Positions 6,623-14,969 of a stretch of DNA of 23,558 nucleotides are shown piece after piece; the first letter of the stretch is position 1; each line of letters opens with the position of its first letter. The DNA is from an uncultured Prevotella sp. (GTDB taxonomy: Bacteria; Bacteroidota; Bacteroidia; Bacteroidales; Bacteroidaceae), in the NCBI GenBank assembly GCA_946998205.1, contig CAMPYJ010000042.1, forward strand, positions 1 to 23,558, written 5' to 3'. The position numbers were made by a program, and so were the translations under genes. Under the pieces are notes generated by a model. The model was not told the origin of the DNA. It saw only the letters and a program-made list of their open reading frames with translations, and searched no databases.

Positions 6623-8599
6623 TCAGGGCATCAGCTTGTCGTGCACCATCCTGTACATGTATTGTTGGATGATGGCTTTCAGTTCTTGCTCCATCTTACG
6701 CTGTTCCTTCACCCTTCCTTTCAGGTTGTGGCGCATCAGCAGGTCGTCCAAGGCATAGATGCCGCGCGTTTGCTTACCGTCGAACTGCAACACATAGCCA
6801 TACTTACAATACTGATAGATGCCGTTGAGGTAGTTCACGGCGTAGGTCTCCCGTGCGGGAGTGGTCATCAGGTCGCAACCGAACGACAAGAACGGCTTGT
6901 CGTAGCCCAACAGGCTCAGCACGGTGGGCAGGATATCTATCTGCTGCGCGATGCCGTCGTGCATGCCCACTGGCACTTCTCCACTGGGATCAAAGATGAT
7001 GAGTGGTGCCGAAAATCCGCCGATGTCGGTCTGATACTGCGCATGGTCGCTCAGGTTGGTGTGGTCGCTGGTCAGCACGAAGAGGGTGTTCTTGTACCAC
7101 GGTTGCCGCTTGGCCGCCTCGAAAAACTTGCCGATGGCCATGTCGGTATAGCGTATGCACTTGTGGATGGGCAGTCCCTCTTCGGGATACACGTCCTTGT
7201 ATTTTTCCGGAATGACGTAGGGCGTGTGGCTCGACACGGTGAAACAGGCCGTCATGAAGGGTTCTTTCATCTCGCCAATCTTCGCGCACCAGTATTGCAG
7301 GAAAGGCTCATCCCAGATGCCCCAGTGCCCGTCAAAGTCGGCATCGCCGCCAAATCGGTGGTCGGCGGCATAGTCTTGTCGGCCATAGTACGCTTGGAAG
7401 CCCACCTTGTTGGCAAAAGCCAGGAACCCCATGCTGCCCCGGTTGGCACCGTGGAAGAATGCCGTGTGGTAGCCCTCGCGCGCCAACAGGCCGGCCATGC
7501 TGGTGTAATCGTTCATCGAGGCGTTGGTGAGCACGAACGGTTCTTTAAACATAGGAATGCCACAAAGCACGGATGGCATGCCGTCGATGCTCTTCCGTCC
7601 GTTGCAGAACGAGTATTTGTAGGTGGCGCTTTGCCTGATGAGCCGGTCAACGCATGGAGTGTAGCCCTTGTACCGGCCGTTTTCGAGCTGTTGGTTGAAA
7701 GCACCGATATACTCGCGGCCAAAACTTTCGACGATCAGCACCACCACGTTCTTCTTTTGGAACGCATGCGTGGGCTTTAAACGGTGTATCGGCGTGAACA
7801 CCTTGGCGGCTGCCTCGATGTTGGGATAATAGGCAGGAACGTCGAAAACGTTCTTCCCAATGGTTCTGATCAGCGAGAACGGCGTGTTGAGTACCAGCGC
7901 ACACTCGGTTGGACGGCGCACATATTGGTTGGCGTTGTTGACGGTGATGGGGCGTATGCCCGAGGCCAGTCCGCCCCGGCAGGCACCGATGATGAGAGGA
8001 GTGAGCAAGGCCAGCAGCACAAACTGGATGAGGCCGAACTTCCATCGCTGAGCGGCGGTGGTATAATTTGTGTGCACGGTGCGGGGCATGACGTAGAGTT
8101 TCCACAGCAGGGTGATGACCACGATGGCCAACAGCACGAGATACCAGTGGCCAACAAACTCGCCCCAGAACACGTCGGCGAGGTTGTTTTCGTTGCGAAA
8201 TTCACTGAAAACGCTCGTCGTGGTGCGCCGCAGGGTGTAAGGGAAGTACACCGAGTCGCACAAGTTGATAATCAGCGTCAGCGCATTGATGACCACGAAC
8301 ACCCATTTGCACAGCAAATGATAGCCTCTGCGCTCCTTAATCCACAGCGGAAAGAGCATCAGCAGGACGTACGGGACATTGGTGTAGGCGATGGCAGAGC
8401 GGTCGAAGACGTAGCCACCGTAGAACAATTCGGCCAGATGGGCCAGCGACAGGTTGCCGGAGAAATAGCTGTAATTCTCGAAAAGGAATTCCACCCGGGC
8501 GATGAGGTATGCCGCGAATGCCATCAACAGGTTGACGACCATGGCGCCGAAAGGCCCGAAAGAAGTGTGTAGGAATGTAGCTTTTACTTGTTTCATCAT
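6623..8599 (-). CDS. LtaS-like sulfatase-fold membrane enzyme (first copy)
   Basis: About five N-terminal membrane helices (to roughly residue 205) precede an alkaline-phosphatase/sulfatase domain of the lipoteichoic-acid-synthase type. NVVVLIVESFGREYIG carries the metal-binding Glu. The nucleophile should be Ser337 in GRKSIDGMPS, where LtaS has Thr. SSHTPY and LTSDHTN give further metal and substrate ligands. Bacteroidota lack lipoteichoic acid, so the protein more likely transfers phosphoglycerol or phosphoethanolamine to a lipid or surface glycan; this is inference. I chose ATG 8599 (658 aa), four bases after the exporter's stop. ATG 8596 is equally possible; ATG 8623 would overlap the exporter by 20 bases. 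It is co-transcribed and probably translationally coupled with the exporter. Confidence 0.85.
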   Translation of the reverse strand: MMKQVKATFLHTSFGPFGAMVVNLLMAFAAYLIARVEFLFENYSYFSGNLSLAHLAELFYGGYVFDRSAIAYTNVPYVLLMLFPLWIKERRGYHLLCKWVFVVINALTLIINLCDSVYFPYTLRRTTTSVFSEFRNENNLADVFWGEFVGHWYLVLLAIVVITLLWKLYVMPRTVHTNYTTAAQRWKFGLIQFVLLALLTPLIIGACRGGLASGIRPITVNNANQYVRRPTECALVLNTPFSLIRTIGKNVFDVPAYYPNIEAAAKVFTPIHRLKPTHAFQKKNVVVLIVESFGREYIGAFNQQLENGRYKGYTPCVDRLIRQSATYKYSFCNGRKSIDGMPSVLCGIPMFKEPFVLTNASMNDYTSMAGLLAREGYHTAFFHGANRGSMGFLAFANKVGFQAYYGRQDYAADHRFGGDADFDGHWGIWDEPFLQYWCAKIGEMKEPFMTACFTVSSHTPYVIPEKYKDVYPEEGLPIHKCIRYTDMAIGKFFEAAKRQPWYKNTLFVLTSDHTNLSDHAQYQTDIGGFSAPLIIFDPSGEVPVGMHDGIAQQIDILPTVLSLLGYDKPFLSFGCDLMTTPARETYAVNYLNGIYQYCKYGYVLQFDGKQTRGIYALDDLLMRHNLKGRVKEQRKMEQELKAIIQQYMYRMVHDKLMP

Positions 8600-8603
8600 T
8601 GCC

Positions 8604-10436
8604 TTAAACCTCTTGCATGTCATGCAGTTTTTTGTAATACCCCTCTTTGGCTATCAGTTCTTCGTGCGTACCTCGCTCCACGATGCGTCCTTCGTGCAGC
8701 ACACAGATTTCGTCAGCGTGCTTGATGGTGGACAGGCGGTGAGCGATGGCCACCGTGGTGCGGGTGTCCATGAGCCGCTCCAGGGCATCTTGCACCAAGC
8801 GCTCGCTCTCGGTGTCGAGGGCGCTGGTAGCCTCGTCGAGTATCAGTATGGGCGGATTCTTGAGGATGGCGCGGGCGATGGAGATACGCTGACGCTGTCC
8901 GCCGCTCAGCTTGCTGCCCCGGTCTCCGATGTTCGTGTCGAATCCTTTCTCCGACTCCATGATGAATTCGTAGGCGTTGGCGATGCGAGCGGCACGGTCT
9001 ACCTCTTCTTGCGTGGCGTGGTCAACGCCGAAGGTGATGTTGTTGAAGAACGTGTCGTTGAACAAGATGGCTTCTTGGTTTACGTTTCCGATGAGCTGTC
9101 GCAAGTCGTGTACGCCCAAGTCATGCACGTTGACACCGTCGATGAGTACCTCACCCTTCTGCACGTCATAGTATCGCGGAATCAAGTCGACCAACGTCGA
9201 CTTTCCACTGCCGCTCTGTCCCACCAGCGCCACCGTCTTTCCTTTGGGAATCACCAGGTTGATGTCGCGCAACACCCACTGTTCCGCATACCTGAACGAC
9301 ACATGCCGGAACTCGATTTGGTGCTCGAAGCTGTTGACGTGTATGGGGTTCTCGGGTTCTTTAATCTCTTCTTCAGCCTTCAGTATCTTGTCTACCCGCT
9401 CGATGGACGCCAGTCCTTTCATGACGGAATAGCTCGCCTTTGACAGTTCTTTCAGCGGGTTGATGATGCTGTAGAGCATCACGAGGTAATAAATGAACGT
9501 GGGTCCGCTGAGCACCTGCTCGTTCAAGACCAGCGTACCACCAAACCATAACACGATGACAATCATCACCGTACCCAGAAACTCGCTCATGGGGTGAGCC
9601 AATTGCTGCCGTATGGCGACCTTGAGGATGCTGTCGCGGTAGTTGGAGTTGGTCTTGTCAAAGCGCGCGTTCATCTTTTCTTCAGCCGAGAAGGCCTTGA
9701 TGATGCGCAGTCCGCCCAACGTTTCTTCCACCTGGCTCATGGTGTCGCTCCACAGACTCTGCGCCTGCACGCTGTTTTGTTTCAGCTTTCGTCCCACCAA
9801 TCCCATGAACCAGCCGAAGAGAGGAACGAAGAGAATGGTGAACAGGGTGAGCTGCCACGAGATGACGAGCAGCGTGATGAAGTAGGCTGTCACGAGGACG
9901 GGATTCTTGAACAGCATGTCCAGCGAGGCCATGATGGAGTTTTCTATCTCCTGAACGTCTCCGGTCATGCGGGCGATGATGTCGCCTTTGCGCTCCTCTG
10001 AGAAGAACCCAAGCGACAGGCTCGTAATCTTTTGGTACAGCTGGTTGCGTATGTCGCGCACCACACCCGTCCTGATGGGCATCACACTGGCTGAGGCGAG
10101 AAAGTAAGAGCCGGTCTTGAGAAACGTCATGAAGGCCAAGAGCAAGCCGATGAGCAGCAGGGTGGCGGTGGCCCCGTAATGGTCGACCATGGTCTGCACA
10201 TAGTAGTTGGCGTTGTTGTTCAGCACGTCGGGCAGCTCTTTCATGGACGAAGGCCAGGGCATGAGCTTGGACACGCGCGCCTGACCTATGTTAAAGAGGA
10301 TGTTGAGAATGGGGATGAGGGCTGCGAAAGAGAAAATGTTCAATACCGCAGACAGAATGTTGAACAACACGGAAAGCCCCAAATAACGCTTGTAGGGTGC
10401 TACAAAACGTCGCAAAACCTGTATGAATTCTTTCAT
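8604..10436 (-). CDS. MsbA-like ABC exporter (fused permease and ATPase)
   Basis: This half-transporter pairs with itself to export a lipid or other hydrophobic substrate across the inner membrane using ATP. The N-terminal 330 residues hold six membrane helices. The ATPase part has Walker A GQSGSGKST (about residue 404), the signature LSGGQRQR (about 508), Walker B ILILDEATSALD (about 528) and the switch His in AIAHRLSTI. The length (610 aa) suits MsbA-like proteins. The start is ATG 10436 (MKEFIQVLRR); a longer frame to 10514 would begin at the promoter itself. It is followed within four bases by the LtaS-like gene, suggesting that the exported lipid and the head-group enzyme belong to one envelope process. 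Assignment to lipid A export specifically is not proven. Confidence 0.9.
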   Translation of the reverse strand: MKEFIQVLRRFVAPYKRYLGLSVLFNILSAVLNIFSFAALIPILNILFNIGQARVSKLMPWPSSMKELPDVLNNNANYYVQTMVDHYGATATLLLIGLLLAFMTFLKTGSYFLASASVMPIRTGVVRDIRNQLYQKITSLSLGFFSEERKGDIIARMTGDVQEIENSIMASLDMLFKNPVLVTAYFITLLVISWQLTLFTILFVPLFGWFMGLVGRKLKQNSVQAQSLWSDTMSQVEETLGGLRIIKAFSAEEKMNARFDKTNSNYRDSILKVAIRQQLAHPMSEFLGTVMIVIVLWFGGTLVLNEQVLSGPTFIYYLVMLYSIINPLKELSKASYSVMKGLASIERVDKILKAEEEIKEPENPIHVNSFEHQIEFRHVSFRYAEQWVLRDINLVIPKGKTVALVGQSGSGKSTLVDLIPRYYDVQKGEVLIDGVNVHDLGVHDLRQLIGNVNQEAILFNDTFFNNITFGVDHATQEEVDRAARIANAYEFIMESEKGFDTNIGDRGSKLSGGQRQRISIARAILKNPPILILDEATSALDTESERLVQDALERLMDTRTTVAIAHRLSTIKHADEICVLHEGRIVERGTHEELIAKEGYYKKLHDMQEV

Positions 10437-10511
10437 GTAATCACAGAATGACGCGGAAAGCAGAAAACCACAGCCTCTCTTTCCGAATGCTGAAATGTAG
10501 TTTATGCGCTG

Positions 10512-10542
10512 CAAAGATAAGCCAATTATTTAGAAATGACAA
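10512..10542 (-). promoter_or_regulatory. Promoter for the exporter/LtaS-like operon
   Basis: On the minus strand TTG (10540-10542), 20 bases, then TATCTTTG (10512-10519) followed by GCA: a full match to the Bacteroidota promoter pattern. It sets the exporter start at 10436 with a leader of about 70 nt. Confidence 0.75.
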
Positions 10543-10611
10543 CTTTGCCCTTATATTTTTGGCTTGCGGCAGAATGGCGCACGCCTTGACGCCGACAAAC
10601 GTTTTCTTTGC

Positions 10612-10642
10612 TTGTGCATGTCGTTTGGTTTGCTTACCTTTG
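10612..10642 (+). promoter_or_regulatory. Promoter for the MaoC-type gene
   Basis: TTG (10612-10614), 20 bases, then TACCTTTG (10635-10642) followed by CCA. It would start RNA near 10649, about 85 bases before the ATG at 10735. Confidence 0.75.
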
Positions 10643-10734
10643 CCACCTGAACGAACGACAAGAAGCCTTTCGCGCCTCATTGCGGGCAGATGATGAAGGG
10701 CATCTATATGTATTGAACATAAAAAGAGACAAGT

Positions 10735-11199
10735 ATGAGCAAATTAGTAGTCAACTCTTACGATGAGTTTGCTGCCCTTGAGGGCAAAGAATTGGGCGTA
10801 TCAGACTGGTTGCAGATTGACCAGGAGCGCATTAATCTATTTGCTGACGCGACATTGGACCATCAATGGATTCACGTGGACACTGACCGCGCCAAGAAAG
10901 AGAGTCCGTATCAAAGCACCATCGCGCATGGCTATCTGACGTTGTCACTGCTGCCTTACCTCTGGTCGCAGGTCATTGAGGTGAACAACATCAAGATGTT
11001 GGTCAACTATGGCATGGACAAGATGCGCTTCGGACAGGCGGTCGTCACGGGAAGCAGAGTGCGCTTGGTGACCAAGCTGCATGCCATCAGCAACCTACGC
11101 GGCATCTGCAAGACCGAAATCAACTTCAAAATAGAGATTGAAGGGCAGCGCAAACCGGCCTTGGAAGGTATTGCTACCTTCTTGTATTATTTCGAATAG
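10735..11199 (+). CDS. MaoC-type (R)-specific enoyl-CoA hydratase-like protein
   Basis: This is a hot-dog-fold hydratase of 154 residues, the size of PhaJ-type single-domain enzymes, which add water to enoyl-CoA to give (R)-3-hydroxyacyl-CoA. The hydratase motif is clear: FADATLDHQWIHVD, with Asp42 and His47 spaced as the catalytic pair, followed by IAHGYLTLSLLPYL. It is cytoplasmic, with no signal or membrane segments. It has its own promoter and is divergent from the exporter operon; a 120-base gap precedes the next gene in the same direction. The physiological substrate in this organism is unknown; a role in fatty acid or branched-chain acyl-CoA metabolism is inference. Confidence 0.88.
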   Translation: MSKLVVNSYDEFAALEGKELGVSDWLQIDQERINLFADATLDHQWIHVDTDRAKKESPYQSTIAHGYLTLSLLPYLWSQVIEVNNIKMLVNYGMDKMRFGQAVVTGSRVRLVTKLHAISNLRGICKTEINFKIEIEGQRKPALEGIATFLYYFE

Positions 11200-11322
11200 C
11201 ATGCCATAGTCAGGTTTGTGCGCCGTTAAGGGGATGGCGAATGCCTGCTCTTCTCTGCCCTTTATTAGGCGCATAGCGTGTATCATGCTTGCCCCTTAGC
11301 GCATGTTTTCAAATGAAGTAGT

Positions 11323-12993
11323 ATGCCCAATCATCCCCTGTTGCATCCCTCATCCTTCACAACCTCGTGTTTTCACCCATTGAACGCGAACGTGGAGCGA
11401 CCGTTGAGGCTGAACAATCCCTTTCGTTACCAGCCCCATCCTTTGGCTTTGTTGGCCATAAAGTGCGTCCAGGAGTACATCCCAAGCATGCGAACGTGGC
11501 AGGGAGAGGTGGAAAGGGGAAAAATGTTCGGGGTTTTGGTGGTTGAAGATCAGCATCAACAGCTGGGCTTTTTGGCGGCTTATTCAGGACAAATCGAGGG
11601 CAAGAGCAACTGGGCGGGCTTCGTTCCCGCCGTGTTTGATTACCTACAGCCGCAAGGTTATTTCAAAAAACATGAAGAACGAATCACGCATATCAATGCG
11701 CTGGTGGAACACGAGGAAAGGGATGCTGGCTATTTGGCGATGAAAGCGGAACTTAAATGCTTGGAAAATGAGGCGCAACAAGCATTTGCTGCGTTTCAAA
11801 ACCGCTTGAAAGAGGCAAAGCTGAAGCGTGACCTTCTGCGGAAAACTTCCCCGCTTTCGGAAGAAGAAGAGGCCGAACTCATTCGGGAAAGTCAGTTCAT
11901 GAAGGCCGAACTGCGCCGCATCAAGCACCGTTGGGAAGCGGTCTTGACAGACAAACGAGCCGGGCTGGCGCAGCATGATGACCGCATTGGGCGACTGAAA
12001 GAACAGCGCAAGCAGCGGTCAGACGCCCTGCAACGGTGGTTGTTTACTAATTTCGTGATGCTCAACGCACGGGGTGAGCAGCGCAATCTCCTTAATATTT
12101 TCGCCGAAACGCCGCAACATGTTCCACCTGCGGGGGCGGGAGAGTGCTGCGCTCCCAAACTGTTGCAGTACGCTTATCAGCACCATTACAAGCCTATCGC
12201 GATGGCTGAGTTCTGGTGGGGAGCCTCACCAAAGGCTACCATACGGCACCATGGCGAATGTTACCCAGCCTGCCGGGGCAAATGTCTGCCCATTCTTCGC
12301 TTCATGTTGCAAGGTCTTGAGGTGGACGATGAATATCCAGAAGATGCTGAACCCATGCGGTTTCAAGCGGTATATGAGGATGATGACCTCGTTGTCGTGA
12401 ACAAACCAGCTGGGTTGTTGTCCGTTCCAGGACGCTCAAGCCGCCCCTCTGTCCTGTCAATCTTGCGGGAAATGATGCCTCAAGACATGCCGTTGCATGC
12501 CGTACATCGTTTAGACATGGCAACGTCTGGACTGCTCATCGTGGCCAAGAACATGAAGGTTTACCGCCATTTGCAAGCCCAATTCAAGGCTCACACCATC
12601 CAAAAGGAATACATAGCCGTACTGGATGGCGAGGTGACGCGGAAAGATGGTTCCATTAACCTGCCGCTACGCCCCGATTTACTCGACCGTCCACGACAAA
12701 TAGTCGACCGCATTCATGGCAAACCGGCCGTCACTTTCTTCCGCGTTTTGTCAGTATATCAGGGAAAAACGCTGCTCGCTCTCTCGCCCATGACAGGCCG
12801 AACACATCAGTTGCGCATGCACTGTGCCCATCAAGAAGGACTGAATTGTCCCATCTTAGGTGATGAACTTTACGGTCATCAGGCTGACAGACTTTACCTG
12901 CATGCTGCTTCCATCACCTTTATTCATCCCGCCTCGGGCAAGCGCATGATGCTGAAAGCTCCCTTACCCGACAGCTTTAACAACGTAAAATAG
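11323..12993 (+). CDS. RluA-family pseudouridine synthase with large N-terminal extension
   Basis: The C-terminal third (about residues 345-556) is an RluA-type RNA pseudouridine synthase. AVHRLDMATSGLLIVAK contains catalytic Asp398 in the HRLD motif, and TGRTHQLRMHC and PILGDELYG are later family motifs. The first 345 residues are extra: a globular start (WQGEVERGKMFGVLVVED..., SNWAGFVPAVFDY), a charged coiled coil at about 125-240, and a Cys-rich part with Cys275-Cys276 and C-x3-C-x3-C (Cys313, 317, 321) in HGECYPACRGKC. I recall RluA-like proteins of this length with this same Cys-rich segment in other bacteria. The Cys cluster may bind metal or contact RNA (inference). The target uridine is not predictable. 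Its stop codon lies at the start of a strong terminator hairpin. Confidence 0.9.
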   Translation: MPNHPLLHPSSFTTSCFHPLNANVERPLRLNNPFRYQPHPLALLAIKCVQEYIPSMRTWQGEVERGKMFGVLVVEDQHQQLGFLAAYSGQIEGKSNWAGFVPAVFDYLQPQGYFKKHEERITHINALVEHEERDAGYLAMKAELKCLENEAQQAFAAFQNRLKEAKLKRDLLRKTSPLSEEEEAELIRESQFMKAELRRIKHRWEAVLTDKRAGLAQHDDRIGRLKEQRKQRSDALQRWLFTNFVMLNARGEQRNLLNIFAETPQHVPPAGAGECCAPKLLQYAYQHHYKPIAMAEFWWGASPKATIRHHGECYPACRGKCLPILRFMLQGLEVDDEYPEDAEPMRFQAVYEDDDLVVVNKPAGLLSVPGRSSRPSVLSILREMMPQDMPLHAVHRLDMATSGLLIVAKNMKVYRHLQAQFKAHTIQKEYIAVLDGEVTRKDGSINLPLRPDLLDRPRQIVDRIHGKPAVTFFRVLSVYQGKTLLALSPMTGRTHQLRMHCAHQEGLNCPILGDELYGHQADRLYLHAASITFIHPASGKRMMLKAPLPDSFNNVK

Positions 12994-13039
12994 GCTGCTT
13001 CAGACGGCAAACCATTTGTTTTTGCCAACTGAAACAGCC
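12993..13039. terminator. Bidirectional terminator between converging genes
   Basis: GGCTGCTTCAG pairs with CTGAAACAGCC (one bulge/mismatch), and inside GGCAAA pairs with TTTGCC around ACCATTTGT-like loop sequence. The stem starts at the stop codon of the pseudouridine synthase and lies 38 bases from the stop of the converging LtaS-like gene. Confidence 0.7.
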
Positions 13040-13077
13040 CATGTCATCGGTGATGTGAAAGGCTATCTTGTGCGAAC

Positions 13078-14961
13078 TTAATGCCTGTTGCCCTCTTTCA
13101 CAGGCTCTGTTGCCAACCTGTCGATGGTGTCATAAATCTTCTGCAGATAGGCTTGCCCACGCCTGAGATTCTTTCCAGGCCGCTTACCCCGATCCAAAAC
13201 AACCTTCTTCGACACGTTATTGAAGACCACCTGATTGTCTTCATCCACCAAACCAAAGGCATCCGGGAACGTGAAGAATGCAAAATGAGGGGAGGACGGA
13301 TTGAACATATCCTTGCTATAAGTAAACTCGTGATGCGCAATACCCATCTGTCCCAACAGCGTGGCGGCAATGTCAGTCTGCGAACCGCAGACGCCTACCG
13401 TACCAGGACCCTTGAGAGCGCCGCCCAAGAAGATGAGCGGAATTTGATAACGCTCTACGGACAGGTTGTCAATGTCCTGGGGATAACAGCCCAAATGGTC
13501 GGGAACCAGTACCACAAGCGTGTTCTTCCACAACGGCAGCTTCTTCAATTCGTCCACGAAATGGCCCACGCAGCTGTCGGTATAAGCAAACGCGTTGAGC
13601 GTCTTGTCATTCAAACGGTGGTACGGAACATCAAAGGGTTCGTGGCTGCTTGATGTCTGTACCACCTTGAACCACGGCTTTTGATGTTTGCCATGCTGCA
13701 AGATTGAGAGCACTTTCTCGAACAACAGATGGTCGGGCACTCCCCATTTGCTGAGCCTGTCCGACACGGGAAAGTCTTCATCACACACAATCGTCTCAAA
13801 TCCTGTACCCTTCAGATACGACCGCATGTTGGTAAAATCGGCATCGCCACCATAATAATAATCGGCCGTATAGCCCACCTTGCGTAAGCATGCGGCAATG
13901 GAAGGCAAGTTTTGAGACACCTTTGGCATCTTCATGAGGCTGTTGGTGGGCAGCGAGGGGAATCCGCTGAGGATGGAAACAAGTCCTCTGTCGGTCCTAA
14001 AGCTCGTGGCATAGAAGTGGCGGAACAGCAAGCCTTCGGCCGAAAGCCTGTCCAGATTGACCGCCACATTGCGCTCTCCGCCCAGTGAAGCCATGAGCTT
14101 GGAGGAGAAACTCTCCATCACCACGAACAGAATGTTGGGCCGGGCGGTAGTCAATATCCACTGCCTGGGTGGCTGATAAGATTGATGTACAACGTCCTGG
14201 TCGTACATCTGTGCCACCAGCTTGCCGGCTTCGTCATCCTTCATGAAGCGATATTGCCGCTTGAAGTTTTCCTGTTGGAGCAATGAAACCAGCAGACTGA
14301 ACAGTGGATTGGTCGCAGCATGGTTCAAACGCATGTTCTCACTGAAATATACTTTGCCTATATTCATGGTCGATGCCTTGAATCCTCCACGGATAGGGAT
14401 GAACAAGGCCGCCCAAAGCAGCACGAAAAGCAGGGTAAAGAATGGTCTGTTGAGGGGCAAGAGCTTCTTTTCGAGCACGTCATCTCTCAGCAACAGATAA
14501 AACAAGGCATAGAGAAGGGCGGCCAACACCATGAAAGCCACGATGCCACCGATAAGTTCCCATGCGCCAGCACTGGCCAAAGCATCCCCCGGAGAGGAGC
14601 AGAAATAGAATAAAGGCGTGGCATCTAATCGGAATCCCCAATACCGATAGAGGACCAGGTCGATGACAAAGACGGCCGACAAGACGATGGCAATGACGGC
14701 AAAATAGGCCTTTGCCAGCCTTCTCCACAAACGTTTGCGCGACCAGATGGTGCAAATCAACAACAATCCAGGGATGATAGTGAGGTAGCCGGCCAACGAG
14801 AAATCCAACGGCAGACCATGGTAAGGCACCAAAAACCAATCTTTCCACGTTGCCTCTTTGAACAAAGACAGGTGGTAAAGCATGAACAGAGGCTTTTGAA
14901 TGATAAAAATCAGGACAAAGAAGACATAGGTCAGAAAGAAATACTTAAAACGCGTTTTCAT
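13078..14961 (-). CDS. LtaS-like sulfatase-fold membrane enzyme (second copy)
   Basis: I use the ATG at 14961 (MKTRFKYFFLTYVFF, 627 aa). The frame is open to 15132, but those 57 residues overlap the upstream transporter gene in another phase and look non-biological. Five N-terminal membrane helices are followed by a sulfatase/LtaS-type domain: NILFVVMESFSSKLMASLGG (metal Glu), nucleophile Thr323 in SFRTDRGLVS, YYGGDADF, QTSSSHEPFDVPYH and VLVPDHLGCYP. It keeps Thr as nucleophile, as in true LtaS, whereas the paralogue at 6623-8599 has Ser, so the two may use different acceptors. It lies eight bases after the transporter stop and is surely in its operon. A phosphoglycerol or phosphoethanolamine transfer role in the envelope is inferred. 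Confidence 0.85.
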   Translation of the reverse strand: MKTRFKYFFLTYVFFVLIFIIQKPLFMLYHLSLFKEATWKDWFLVPYHGLPLDFSLAGYLTIIPGLLLICTIWSRKRLWRRLAKAYFAVIAIVLSAVFVIDLVLYRYWGFRLDATPLFYFCSSPGDALASAGAWELIGGIVAFMVLAALLYALFYLLLRDDVLEKKLLPLNRPFFTLLFVLLWAALFIPIRGGFKASTMNIGKVYFSENMRLNHAATNPLFSLLVSLLQQENFKRQYRFMKDDEAGKLVAQMYDQDVVHQSYQPPRQWILTTARPNILFVVMESFSSKLMASLGGERNVAVNLDRLSAEGLLFRHFYATSFRTDRGLVSILSGFPSLPTNSLMKMPKVSQNLPSIAACLRKVGYTADYYYGGDADFTNMRSYLKGTGFETIVCDEDFPVSDRLSKWGVPDHLLFEKVLSILQHGKHQKPWFKVVQTSSSHEPFDVPYHRLNDKTLNAFAYTDSCVGHFVDELKKLPLWKNTLVVLVPDHLGCYPQDIDNLSVERYQIPLIFLGGALKGPGTVGVCGSQTDIAATLLGQMGIAHHEFTYSKDMFNPSSPHFAFFTFPDAFGLVDEDNQVVFNNVSKKVVLDRGKRPGKNLRRGQAYLQKIYDTIDRLATEPVKEGNRH

Positions 14962-14969
14962 CACTTTTG

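Larger units (their letters stand above)
10437..10734. other. Divergent promoter region
   Basis: This 298-base gap separates the leftward exporter operon from the rightward MaoC-type gene and carries one good Bacteroidota promoter for each direction (10512-10542 on -, 10612-10642 on +). Open frames here in several phases have no recognisable content. Confidence 0.7.

Noticed and set aside
6476..7780. 434-codon plus-strand open frame
   Set aside because: Antisense shadow of the LtaS-like gene in GC-rich DNA; no recognisable domain.
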